A program made the translations under genes and the position numbers. This document shows, in pieces, positions 45,193-52,942 of a stretch of 64,000 nucleotides of DNA. The DNA comes from Halobacteroidaceae bacterium. Its GTDB lineage: Bacteria; Bacillota; Halanaerobiia; B1SED10-174. How positions within the stretch are numbered: the stretch's first letter is position 1; each line of letters opens with the position of its first letter. The notes below the pieces were generated by a model. The model was not told where the DNA came from and made no database searches. It saw nothing but the letters and a program-made list of their open reading frames with translations. The stretch lies in the NCBI GenBank assembly GCA_003551665.1, contig PUNE01000079.1, forward strand, positions 62,001-126,000, in the 5' to 3' direction.

Positions 45193-45851
45193 TATTCTTT
45201 TCCTCCTACCGCCCAGGGAGGTTTTAGATGAATATTAACTGGAAGTATTTCTCCCGGAATATCAACCTCATCAATTAAGTCCCTGAGAACTGCGGTAAAT
45301 TTAATGGGCAACCCTTCCTCGCGGGCAAGGTTTGCCACTCTTTCATAACCCTCTTCTACCTCCCTGGAAGAAGTTTCTGCTCCCAGGTTCCCGTTGGCGA
45401 CAAAATGGGTAACAGCAAGGCGGGAAGCACTTTCAATAGCCTCTTTAAGTTCAAGCAGGTTCCGCTTATGAGAAGAAAAAGGACGGTAAGGGTTAATTAC
45501 CATTATAAGTTCATAATTGCCATGATTTAAATATTGGCCCAGGCTCCCCAATACCCTGGCCCCATCATCATCTCCTCCTACATCAATAATGGCCTCTCTT
45601 CCTGAATTCTGAAGGGCCCTGTAAATATCAGGGGTAATAATTGGAAGATCAGCCTGGACCATACTCCTGGGAAAGATCAAATCTATCCCGGCTTTATTCA
45701 GGGTTTCCTCGGCTTCCCGGAGCCGAAAATAGGGTTTTATAATATCCAGGTCCAGGAGAAAGGGAGGGGTTTTTCTGGATAAAGCATAGTTGATACTTAT
45801 TTCGGTTTTTCCGCTACCAAAATTTCCAGTAAAAATTTTAATTCTAGCCAT
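45192..45851 (-). CDS. P-loop nucleotide-binding protein of unknown function
   Basis: A 219-residue protein with Walker A GNFGSGKTE at the N-terminus and a MinD/CobQ-like layout: LLDLDIIKPYF near residue 35 and AIIDVGGDDDGARVLG near residue 88, which may act as Walker B. VINPYRPF and THFVANGNLGAET resemble base-recognition loops of SIMIBI NTPases. Similar genes accompany 2-oxoacid:ferredoxin oxidoreductase loci in clostridia to my recollection, but no function is known to me. It overlaps the activator gene by one base. Confidence 0.75.
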   Translation of the reverse strand: MARIKIFTGNFGSGKTEISINYALSRKTPPFLLDLDIIKPYFRLREAEETLNKAGIDLIFPRSMVQADLPIITPDIYRALQNSGREAIIDVGGDDDGARVLGSLGQYLNHGNYELIMVINPYRPFSSHKRNLLELKEAIESASRLAVTHFVANGNLGAETSSREVEEGYERVANLAREEGLPIKFTAVLRDLIDEVDIPGEILPVNIHLKPPWAVGGKE

Positions 45852-45873
45852 GGTTTCTCTCCTTCCCCTTACT

Positions 45874-45911
45874 TAATTCTATTTTCACAATGATTTCCCT
45901 TTTTGTGAAAA
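45874..45911 (-). promoter_or_regulatory. Inverted repeat overlapping a possible sigma-H promoter of the P-loop/activator genes
   Basis: TTTTCACAA (45882-45890) and TTGTGAAAA (45903-45911) are perfect inverted arms 12 nt apart. On the minus strand AAAGGGAAA (45894-45902), 11 nt, ATAGAATTA (45874-45882) fits the sigma-H pattern with one mismatch. The -35 element lies within the spacer, so a protein bound to the arms would control the promoter. Confidence 0.45.
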
Positions 45912-46148
45912 CCCCGGGGAAAACCCTCAATTAATTAAACCAGAACTCTAATAGAAACGTTCTTTCTTTTTTTCTTTCTTTCCCAGGGAAAAGTTTTTCC
46001 AAAGAAAAATTTGGGCTTTTTTCTATAGAGAAAGTTTTGAATTCAAAAGGCCCAATTAACTGTATTTTTTTAATGGATGCACCCAAAGGAAGGAAAATAA
46101 TTCAAAATACTTCCCTTTTAATTCTTTTTTTCAGAATATCACATAAAA
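45912..46148. other. AT-rich divergent intergenic region
   Basis: No gene is visible. Between the divergent P-loop gene and the transporter operon the region is AT-rich and contains palindromes, among them TTTTGAATTCAAAA at 46035-46048 and GGAAAAGTTTTTCC-like sequence near 45989-46000. These could be regulator sites, but AT-rich DNA produces such words by chance. Confidence 0.4.
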
Positions 46149-46178
46149 AAAGGATTTCTTTAATTTTATAGCGAATTG
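46149..46178 (+). promoter_or_regulatory. Probable sigma-H promoter of the peptide-type ABC transporter operon
   Basis: AAAGGATTT (46149-46157), 12 nt, AGCGAATTG (46170-46178) fits RNAGGAWWW-N11-12-RNNGAATWW with all but the final base matching. The gene start is about 33 nt downstream. No comparably good sigma-A promoter was seen. Confidence 0.55.
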
Positions 46179-46211
46179 TTTAGACACATTAAAATAAAAG
46201 GGAGGATCAAT

Positions 46212-47822
46212 ATGGTAAAAAGAAAAATGGTAATCATGTTGTGTCTAGTCTTTTTGCTGGCCATGGGCTTATCCTTAAATGCCTCCGCCACACGGGTTCC
46301 TGAATTTACAATACTTACAACAACAGAAGGGTACGATCCAATCCGTTATGAAGCGGCTTTTCTGATTCAGGATGCCTGGGCCGCACTGGGAATTAAAGTT
46401 GATGTTCAGCCTCTGGAATTCAGCACCCTGATTGATCGGTTCTATAATGAGCAGGACTTTGACATTGCCATTGTTGGCTGGTCCGGCCGGGTCGACCGCC
46501 TTGACCCGCAGCACTTTCTTGGAACCCTGCACTCCGAACAAATGGATCTCGGGGGTAATAACCCCGGGGGCTATTACAACGAGGAGTACGATGAGTTGTT
46601 CACAAAACAGGCCCGGGAATTTGACCCCGATAAGCGCCGTGAATATGTCCTGGAAATGCAGCAAATTGGGATGGAAGAGCAACCCCTGAGTATTCTCTTC
46701 TACAGGGACGAGGTTCTTGCCTACAACAAAAACACTTTTTCCGGTTACGTTCCCATGGCTGGTGAAGGCCTATACACTGAATGGCTTCCTTTCGATGTAT
46801 ACCCCATCGGAGATAGCAACACCCTGACCATCGGAACCAGCCAGGAACCGGACAATATTAACCCCCTGGATTCAACCACTGTCTGGGGCTGGAAATTCAT
46901 GCGTCTGTACTATGACAAGCTGGTCCGCCTCTCCCCTGACATCGAACCCCTTCCCTGGGCAGCAGAATCTGTAGAAGAATACGACGAGCGCACAATTGAA
47001 GTTGTAATCAGGGACGACATGCTTTTCCACGACGGGGAACCGGTAACAGTCGATGACGTGAAGTTCTCCTACGACTATATGGTCGAACAGGACTTTGCTT
47101 ACTTCCGGCCCTTCTACGAACCTCTGGAAGAAGTAGTCATCATCGATGACCAGACCCTGCACTTCGTGCTCAAAGAGCCTACCTCTTTCTTCATTACCGT
47201 TACTTTAAGCCAGATTCCCATCCTTCCCAAGCACCTCTGGGAAGACATCGAACATGCTGACCAGCTTTCCCCCGAGGACATTCCTACTGTCGGTAGCGGA
47301 CCAATGAAGTTTGACCGCTTTGACAGGGCAGAATACAAGCGGCTGGTCAAGTTCGAAGATTACTTTAAGGCTGATGAAATTGACATCGATGCAATTGAGT
47401 ATATAATCTACGCCGATGCTGAAGGGACCTACACCGGTATGGTAACAGGTGAAGCCGACATGACTGCATGGAGGCTGGAGCCTGCACAGATTACACTGGC
47501 CGAACAGGAAGACCACCTTGAAGTTGTCAGTGTCCCCGATTTCGGTTACTACCACATGACCTATAACCTCCGTTTGCCCGCCCTGGATGATGTTAACTTC
47601 CGCCGGGCTATCGCCCATGCTATCCCACATGAGACCTTTATTGATGTTCTGCTGGATGGCCGCGGCGAGCGAGGAACTTCAATTATTGCACCTGTCAATA
47701 CCTTCTGGCATAACCCCGACGTTCCTGTTTTTGAATACAGTTTGGAAACTGCAATGCACCTTCTTGAAGAAGCTGGCTACTGGTTAGACGACGATGGCCG
47801 GCTTAATATGCCGCAGAACTAA
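46212..47822 (+). CDS. ABC transporter solute-binding protein, family 5, with circularly permuted lobes
   Basis: The 536-residue protein begins with a signal peptide ending near residue 25-27 (NASA); there is no lipobox cysteine. Residues about 29-190 (FTILTTTEG, DPIRYEAAFLIQDAW, DFDIAIVGWSGR, YYNEEYDELF) match the C-terminal part of family-5 (DppA/OppA) binding proteins. Residues about 203-536 (TLTIGTSQEPDNINPLD, FHDGEPVTVDDVKFSYD, HLWEDI, FRRAIAHAIP, LLEEAGYW) match the N-terminal part. The normal order is therefore inverted. The start is ATG at 46212, after AGGGAGGATCAAT. The protein is very acidic. It should bind peptides or a similar solute for the permeases downstream. Confidence 0.9.
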   Translation: MVKRKMVIMLCLVFLLAMGLSLNASATRVPEFTILTTTEGYDPIRYEAAFLIQDAWAALGIKVDVQPLEFSTLIDRFYNEQDFDIAIVGWSGRVDRLDPQHFLGTLHSEQMDLGGNNPGGYYNEEYDELFTKQAREFDPDKRREYVLEMQQIGMEEQPLSILFYRDEVLAYNKNTFSGYVPMAGEGLYTEWLPFDVYPIGDSNTLTIGTSQEPDNINPLDSTTVWGWKFMRLYYDKLVRLSPDIEPLPWAAESVEEYDERTIEVVIRDDMLFHDGEPVTVDDVKFSYDYMVEQDFAYFRPFYEPLEEVVIIDDQTLHFVLKEPTSFFITVTLSQIPILPKHLWEDIEHADQLSPEDIPTVGSGPMKFDRFDRAEYKRLVKFEDYFKADEIDIDAIEYIIYADAEGTYTGMVTGEADMTAWRLEPAQITLAEQEDHLEVVSVPDFGYYHMTYNLRLPALDDVNFRRAIAHAIPHETFIDVLLDGRGERGTSIIAPVNTFWHNPDVPVFEYSLETAMHLLEEAGYWLDDDGRLNMPQN

Positions 47823-47829
47823 TCCAATC

Positions 47830-47860
47830 GGGGGAGGGAGGAAACTCCCTCCCCTCTCTC
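47830..47860 (+). terminator. Hairpin between the binding-protein gene and the permease genes
   Basis: GGGGAGGGAG (47831-47840) pairs perfectly with CTCCCTCCCC (47845-47854) around GAAA, followed by TCTCTCTTA. The poor U run suggests a stabilising or partially terminating element that would let the binding protein be made in excess. Confidence 0.6.
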
Positions 47861-47897
47861 TTATATCCAAAATTAAAATCTGAACCGGAGGGAGCTT

Positions 47898-48887
47898 ATG
47901 GGTAAAAAAGAGTTTATAATCCGTCGGCTTTTGCAAATGATAATAACCTTCCTGATAATACTGACCGGGCTCTTTTTCGTTTTTCGCCTGACTTTACCCG
48001 ACCCCACCGCTGCCCTTGTTATGGAAGGTTTATCCGCAGAAGCACAGGCCATGGTCCGAGCTCGTTTTGGGCTGGATCGTCCTTTATGGCAACAGTATTT
48101 CATTTACCTGGGGAATTTTTTCCAGGGTGAATTCGGCATGTCCTTTCATTACAGGTCAGCCATAGCACCAATTGTGTGGGAAAAGCTTTTGAATACGCTT
48201 GTTTTAATGTTCCCGGCAATAATTATTTCTTACTCAATCGGTCCCCTCCTGGGAGTAATTCTTTCCTGGCGCCGGGGAACCAGAGTTGAGTTTGGCGGTA
48301 TTGTGGGGGGACTTTTTCTCCGCTCAGCACCTGTTTTCTGGACGGGGATGATTTTTATCATGCTTTTTGGAATCTGGCTGGGAGTTTTCCCCACCAGTGG
48401 AATGAGAACACTTCCCTATGAAGCAGTGGGGTTCTGGGATAAAATCCTGACCCTTGATTTCCTCTGGCACCTGATATTACCTGCTTTTACCATCGCCATA
48501 TATTATGTGGGTCTGCCCATGCTTATCATGCGGAATACAATGCTGGAGGTTATGGGCGAGGATTTTATTGAGCTCTGCCAGGCCAAAGGTTTAAGCGAGC
48601 GGGCAATAATGTATAAACATGCTGCCCGCAATGCTCTTCTACCCGTGGTAACCCAGGCTGCCATTACGGTTGGTCTTGCAGTGGGGGGACAGGTAGTTGT
48701 TGAAGTGGTCTTCTCCTGGCCAGGGCTGGGTCGGGAAATAATTCAATCGGTTCGAACCAGCGATTTTCCCATGGCCCAGGCCTGTTTTATGCTAATGGCC
48801 GGGATGGTAATGGTAATGAATTTCTTTGCTGACCTTCTTTATGGTTACCTTGATCCCCGGGTCGTGTACCAGAAAGGAGGCAAATAA
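47898..48887 (+). CDS. Peptide-type ABC transporter permease, DppB/OppB family
   Basis: The 329-residue protein has the family layout: N-terminal RRLLQMIITFLIILTGLFFVF segment, the extracytoplasmic FGLDRPLWQQYFIYLGNFFQGEFGMSF-type motif region, six membrane segments, and the EAA loop around residue 232 (CQAKGLSERAIMYKHAARN). It would form the translocation channel with the next gene. ATG at 47898 follows GGAGGGAGCTT. The next gene starts one base after its stop codon. Confidence 0.94.
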   Translation: MGKKEFIIRRLLQMIITFLIILTGLFFVFRLTLPDPTAALVMEGLSAEAQAMVRARFGLDRPLWQQYFIYLGNFFQGEFGMSFHYRSAIAPIVWEKLLNTLVLMFPAIIISYSIGPLLGVILSWRRGTRVEFGGIVGGLFLRSAPVFWTGMIFIMLFGIWLGVFPTSGMRTLPYEAVGFWDKILTLDFLWHLILPAFTIAIYYVGLPMLIMRNTMLEVMGEDFIELCQAKGLSERAIMYKHAARNALLPVVTQAAITVGLAVGGQVVVEVVFSWPGLGREIIQSVRTSDFPMAQACFMLMAGMVMVMNFFADLLYGYLDPRVVYQKGGK

Positions 48888-48888
48888 T

Positions 48889-50652
48889 ATGGCCCAAGAA
48901 ACCAGTCGCTGGAAACAATACAAACCCTATATTCAATCGATGAAAGCTCCCTTTAAGGCCATCTGGGCCGATCCTCTGGGAAGACCGGGATCAATTCTTT
49001 TCCTGGTAATCCTGTTTGTAGCCATTTTTGCCCCTGTTCTGGCCACCCACGATCCTCATGAAATGAACGAGAGAGTTGAAGGTACTGCTGCATCTTTTAT
49101 TGAAGGACAGTGGGAACGAATGCGGGTAATTGGAGATAAACCGCTAAATGCAACGGCAGTAGTTTCTCCCGGGGAAAGTTTTGCTGTGGGCAGAGAGGGG
49201 ACCATCCTCCACTATGATGGAACTGCCTGGGTAGAGCAGGAATCACCTGTTGATACTTCTCTGCTTGGCCTTGACTTTTTCTCGCCCGACTTCGGTTTTG
49301 CAGTTGGAGAAAAAGGTGTCATTTTAAGTTATGACGGGACCTCCTGGGAAAAGGTTGAGAGTCCGGTGGAAATTAACCTCAATGGGGTTGCCCTTCCAGC
49401 AGAAGATAAAGGCCTTGCAGTTGGAGATGATGGAACAATCCTTGCCTGGGATGGGGCCTCCTGGACCATCCTTGATAGTCCTGCCACACGGAATCTCAAG
49501 GCCATCAGCATGATAGGTCCTGATTTTGGGGTTATTGTTGGTGACCGGGGAACCATCATCCACTATGAGGATGGTGAATTTGTAGACCCCTCGTACCGGA
49601 CTTTTATGGACGGCACTTTCCGCCGGCTTAACGCTGTAGCCATTTCTGAAGAAGGTTATGGTTTTGCAACAGGAGAACGAGGAGAAATACTGGGTTATGA
49701 TGGCGAAGATTGGTACAACATGACCAGCCCGGAAAGCCGTGAATTGACTGGAGTGGGTCTCGTAAGTCCTGATGAAGCTTATATCGTAGGAATCCGGGGC
49801 ATAGTTCTCCAGTATGACGGTGAAAGCTGGACCCGACTGTCTCTGGGGTATCATCGCAGCTTCCGGGGCCTCGATATTTCTGAAGGCTATGGTTTCGGGG
49901 TAGGAACCGACCCTTACATTAACGAGCTGGCCCGACCAAGCCGTGACCACCTCTTTGGGACAACTCACCTGGGCCGCGACATCTGGAGCCAGGTAATGTA
50001 TGGTTCCAGGACTGCCCTGATGGTCGGAATTATTACGGCCCTGATCGTCAACATTATTGGGGTGGTAATCGGCCTAACCTCCGGATATTTCCGGGGACGG
50101 GTGGATAATATCCTGATGCGGATAGTTGACATAATGTATGGACTGCCACTGGAACCGTTCGCGATAATCCTGGTGCTAATATTCCGGCCCAGTTTATGGA
50201 TAATAATTCTGGCCATAGGACTTTTAACCTGGAGGACTAATGCCCGAATTATCCGTTCACAGGTTCTATCTCTTGTTGAACGCCCCTTTATTAAGGCTGC
50301 ACGCGTGGCCGGGGCCAGCGACTTAAGGATAATCCTGGTCCACATCGCCCCCAATGTTCTTCCCCTGGCCTTCCTCCAGCTTGCTGTTGCAATAGGTTAT
50401 GCCATAACAGCAGAAGCAACACTGAGCTTTTTGGGACTTGGCCCACCGAGGCTTTACAGCTGGGGAACCATCCTCCACGCGGCTCGTCTTTCGGGAGCCT
50501 GGCGAACAGCCTGGTGGTGGATTATTCCACCTGGAGTATTTATCAGTTTCACTGTTGTTTCAGTATTTTTAATTTCCAGGTCCCTTGAAGTCCTGACCAA
50601 TCCCCGCCTGAGAGGAGGTAATACCCGTGCTCCTGGAAGTAAAAAATCTTAA
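48889..50652 (+). CDS. Peptide-type ABC transporter permease (DppC/OppC family) with an inserted Ycf48-like beta-propeller
   Basis: The 587-residue protein is twice the usual length. The first membrane segment spans residues about 34-53. Residues about 66-345 are an insertion of six complete repeats with a G-xG-x-I-x-YDG-x-W pattern (for example GREGTILHYDGTAW, GERGEILGYDGEDW) plus a split seventh: its last strands (SEGYGFGVG) are at the end and its first (GQWERM) at the start. After the insert comes the normal HLFGTTHLGRD motif (354-364) and five more membrane segments, with the EAA loop near residue 467. The propeller would face outside. ATG at 48889 follows AGAAAGGAGG. Confidence 0.92.
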   Translation: MAQETSRWKQYKPYIQSMKAPFKAIWADPLGRPGSILFLVILFVAIFAPVLATHDPHEMNERVEGTAASFIEGQWERMRVIGDKPLNATAVVSPGESFAVGREGTILHYDGTAWVEQESPVDTSLLGLDFFSPDFGFAVGEKGVILSYDGTSWEKVESPVEINLNGVALPAEDKGLAVGDDGTILAWDGASWTILDSPATRNLKAISMIGPDFGVIVGDRGTIIHYEDGEFVDPSYRTFMDGTFRRLNAVAISEEGYGFATGERGEILGYDGEDWYNMTSPESRELTGVGLVSPDEAYIVGIRGIVLQYDGESWTRLSLGYHRSFRGLDISEGYGFGVGTDPYINELARPSRDHLFGTTHLGRDIWSQVMYGSRTALMVGIITALIVNIIGVVIGLTSGYFRGRVDNILMRIVDIMYGLPLEPFAIILVLIFRPSLWIIILAIGLLTWRTNARIIRSQVLSLVERPFIKAARVAGASDLRIILVHIAPNVLPLAFLQLAVAIGYAITAEATLSFLGLGPPRLYSWGTILHAARLSGAWRTAWWWIIPPGVFISFTVVSVFLISRSLEVLTNPRLRGGNTRAPGSKKS

Positions 50653-52909
50653 AACCTATTACCAGGTTGATGATATCGTTGTCAAGGCACTGGATGGTGT
50701 TTCCTTTAAACTGCAAAAAGGAGATAACCTGGGTCTGGTTGGAGAAAGCGGTTGTGGAAAGACCACCGCGGCCAAATCTATCAACCGAATTCTGCCTCCC
50801 AATGGGGGAATTGTTGACGGACAGGTTATGTTTAAAGGCCGGGACCTGGTTCCCCTGACCAATAACCAGATGAACAAGGTCCGCTGGAAGGAAATATCCA
50901 TGGTCACCCAGAGTGCCATGAATGCCCTGGACCCTGTTTATAAAATAGGAGACCAGATAACTGAAGCAATCCACACCCACGAAAATATGAGCAACAAGGC
51001 AGCCATGAAAAGGGCCGAAGAGTTATTTGCAATGGTGGGCCTTGAAAAGAAACGCCTCTACGATTTTCCCCATCAGTTATCAGGAGGGATGAAACAGAGA
51101 GTTGTAATTGCCATGGCCCTGGCCCTGAGCCCGGACCTGATAATTGCTGATGAGCCAACTACCGCCCTGGACGTGGTGGTCCAGGATGGGATCCTAAAAC
51201 AATTTGTTGACCTGCAAAGCCAGATACAATCCTCAATTATTCTTGTAACCCACGACATTTCTGTGGTAGCAGAAATCTGCCAGCGGGTGGCTGTTATGTA
51301 TGCCGGGAAAATTATGGAACAGGGAACCACCAGAGAAATCTTTAAAGGGGCTTACCATCCCTATACTCTGGGTCTCCTCAATGCCTATCCCACCCTGGAG
51401 GCGGCAAAGGGAAATATTATCTCCATTCCTGGGTCGCCTCCGGATTTAGCCAAAGATATCACCGGCTGCCGTTTCATGGAGCGCTGCCCCTTCAGAACGG
51501 AAAAATGTAACGAAGAGCCGCAGCCGGTTGAAGTAGAACCGGATCACCAGGTTCTCTGCCATTACCCGGAAAAGTTTAAAACCTTCCGGGAAGAGACAAA
51601 AAAGCCCTCTACCTGGCAAAACACCGCGGCTGCTAAAACAACCACCAAAAAAGAACGAACAGAGGAAGAAATAGTAGGAGAAAAGGCAGCTTTAGAAATT
51701 GAAGGGCTGAAAAAATATTTTCCCATTAAACAGAGTTTTTTTGGTGGTGAAAAGACCATACTCCGGGCAGTTGATGGAGTCAGCTTCTCAGTAAAAGAGC
51801 GGGAAATTCTCGGTCTTGCTGGAGAAAGTGGTTCGGGCAAGAGTACAATTGGGGAACTTCTTGCCAACCTTCAGAGCACTACCTCGGGACGGATTCTTTA
51901 CCTGGGGAAAGAAACAGAACTCCGGAAGAAAAAACACGATAAAGAATTCCGGCGAAATTTCCAGGTTGTTTTCCAGGACCCCTATGAAACCCTGAATCCC
52001 CGCTTTACCGTCCTCAATACAATCATGGAACCCCTGGTAATTCACAAAATTGGAGATAGTTACGAGGATCGGCTGGAAAGAGTCAAAAGTGCCCTGAGTC
52101 TGGCAGAACTAACTCCACCAGAAAATTTCCTTTCTCGCTTTCCCCACCAGTTATCTGGAGGGCAAAGACAGAGAGTTGCCCTCGCCAGGGCCATTGTTCT
52201 GGAGCCCAAATTCATCATCGCCGATGAACCGGTTTCCATGCTCGATGTTTCCATTCGAGCTGGAGTTTTAAACCTCCTAAAACGTATGCGCGATGAGCTC
52301 GGTGCTTCCTTAATCTACATTTCCCACGACCTGGCGACCATCCGCTACATCTGCAACCGGACGGCAATTCTTTACCTGGGCCGCATTATGGAAATCGGGG
52401 AAACGGAAAAAGTAATCGCAGAAGCCGCCCATCCCTATACTCAAATGCTCCTGGCAGCGGTTCCCATTCCTGATCCTGATACAGACCGGGAGCGGGTTGA
52501 TCCCCGGGGAGAAATCCCTGATCCCATCGATATGCCCAATGGTTGCCGTTTCCATCCCCGTTGCCCGAAGGCTTTTGCCCGTTGTGGCTGGGAGGGTAAG
52601 GACCTCCTTAGCCTCCTGGAAAAACCCGGCAACGAGGAAGTCCTCAGTAACTTCAAAGAGGAAGTTTCCGAATTGAAAATTGAGGGTCTGGACCTGCTGG
52701 TCAAAATGGAGTGGAAGGGAGAATCACGCTGGGGAGAACTGCAAAAAACCCTGGAGAATTTCATGAACGACTATAATCCTACCATGGTTGAAGCTTTAAA
52801 TGAAATCAAGGTGGAAGAAAACAGTCTCAGGCTGTCCTTCCCCCAAAAAGAAGATCCCCAGATTAAAAAAATTGATTCCGAACACGAAGTAGCCTGTTAT
52901 CTCTTTTAA
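50627..52909 (+). CDS. Fused peptide-type ABC transporter ATPases (DppD-DppF)
   Basis: The 760-residue protein joins two ATPases. The first has Walker A GESGCGKT at residue 40, LSGGMKQR at 151, DEPTTALD at 175, and a C-terminal four-cysteine motif (C281, C287, C294, C311). A linker of about 40 residues follows. The second has Walker A GESGSGKS at 399, LSGGQRQR at 509, DEPVSMLD at 533. Its cysteine motif (C640, C646, C653) is interrupted by about 95 residues before the final VACYLF with C757. The start is GTG at 50627, behind AGAGGAGG, overlapping the permease by 26 nt. Confidence 0.93.
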   Translation: MLLEVKNLKTYYQVDDIVVKALDGVSFKLQKGDNLGLVGESGCGKTTAAKSINRILPPNGGIVDGQVMFKGRDLVPLTNNQMNKVRWKEISMVTQSAMNALDPVYKIGDQITEAIHTHENMSNKAAMKRAEELFAMVGLEKKRLYDFPHQLSGGMKQRVVIAMALALSPDLIIADEPTTALDVVVQDGILKQFVDLQSQIQSSIILVTHDISVVAEICQRVAVMYAGKIMEQGTTREIFKGAYHPYTLGLLNAYPTLEAAKGNIISIPGSPPDLAKDITGCRFMERCPFRTEKCNEEPQPVEVEPDHQVLCHYPEKFKTFREETKKPSTWQNTAAAKTTTKKERTEEEIVGEKAALEIEGLKKYFPIKQSFFGGEKTILRAVDGVSFSVKEREILGLAGESGSGKSTIGELLANLQSTTSGRILYLGKETELRKKKHDKEFRRNFQVVFQDPYETLNPRFTVLNTIMEPLVIHKIGDSYEDRLERVKSALSLAELTPPENFLSRFPHQLSGGQRQRVALARAIVLEPKFIIADEPVSMLDVSIRAGVLNLLKRMRDELGASLIYISHDLATIRYICNRTAILYLGRIMEIGETEKVIAEAAHPYTQMLLAAVPIPDPDTDRERVDPRGEIPDPIDMPNGCRFHPRCPKAFARCGWEGKDLLSLLEKPGNEEVLSNFKEEVSELKIEGLDLLVKMEWKGESRWGELQKTLENFMNDYNPTMVEALNEIKVEENSLRLSFPQKEDPQIKKIDSEHEVACYLF

Positions 52910-52912
52910 AAG

Positions 52913-52942
52913 AAAAAGGCGGCTCTGAGGCCGCCTTTTTTT
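52913..52942. terminator. Bidirectional terminator between the transporter operon and spo0A
   Basis: AAAAAGGCGGC (52913-52923) pairs with GCCGCCTTTTT (52930-52940) across six bases. It has a T run on the plus strand and the A run serves as a T run on the minus strand, so it can end both convergent transcripts. Confidence 0.85.

Noticed and set aside
45882-45911. Rex operator
   Set aside because: Rex sites are TTGTGAA-N6-TTCACAA; here the arms are in the opposite order and 12 nt apart.
46035-46048. Palindrome TTTTGAATTCAAAA
   Set aside because: Kept only as part of the intergenic description; a single 14-nt palindrome in AT-rich DNA is weak evidence of an operator.
46212-47822. Binding-protein gene as a pseudogene or frameshifted fusion
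   Set aside because: The frame is uninterrupted, has a good ribosome site and signal peptide, and contains both lobes in full.
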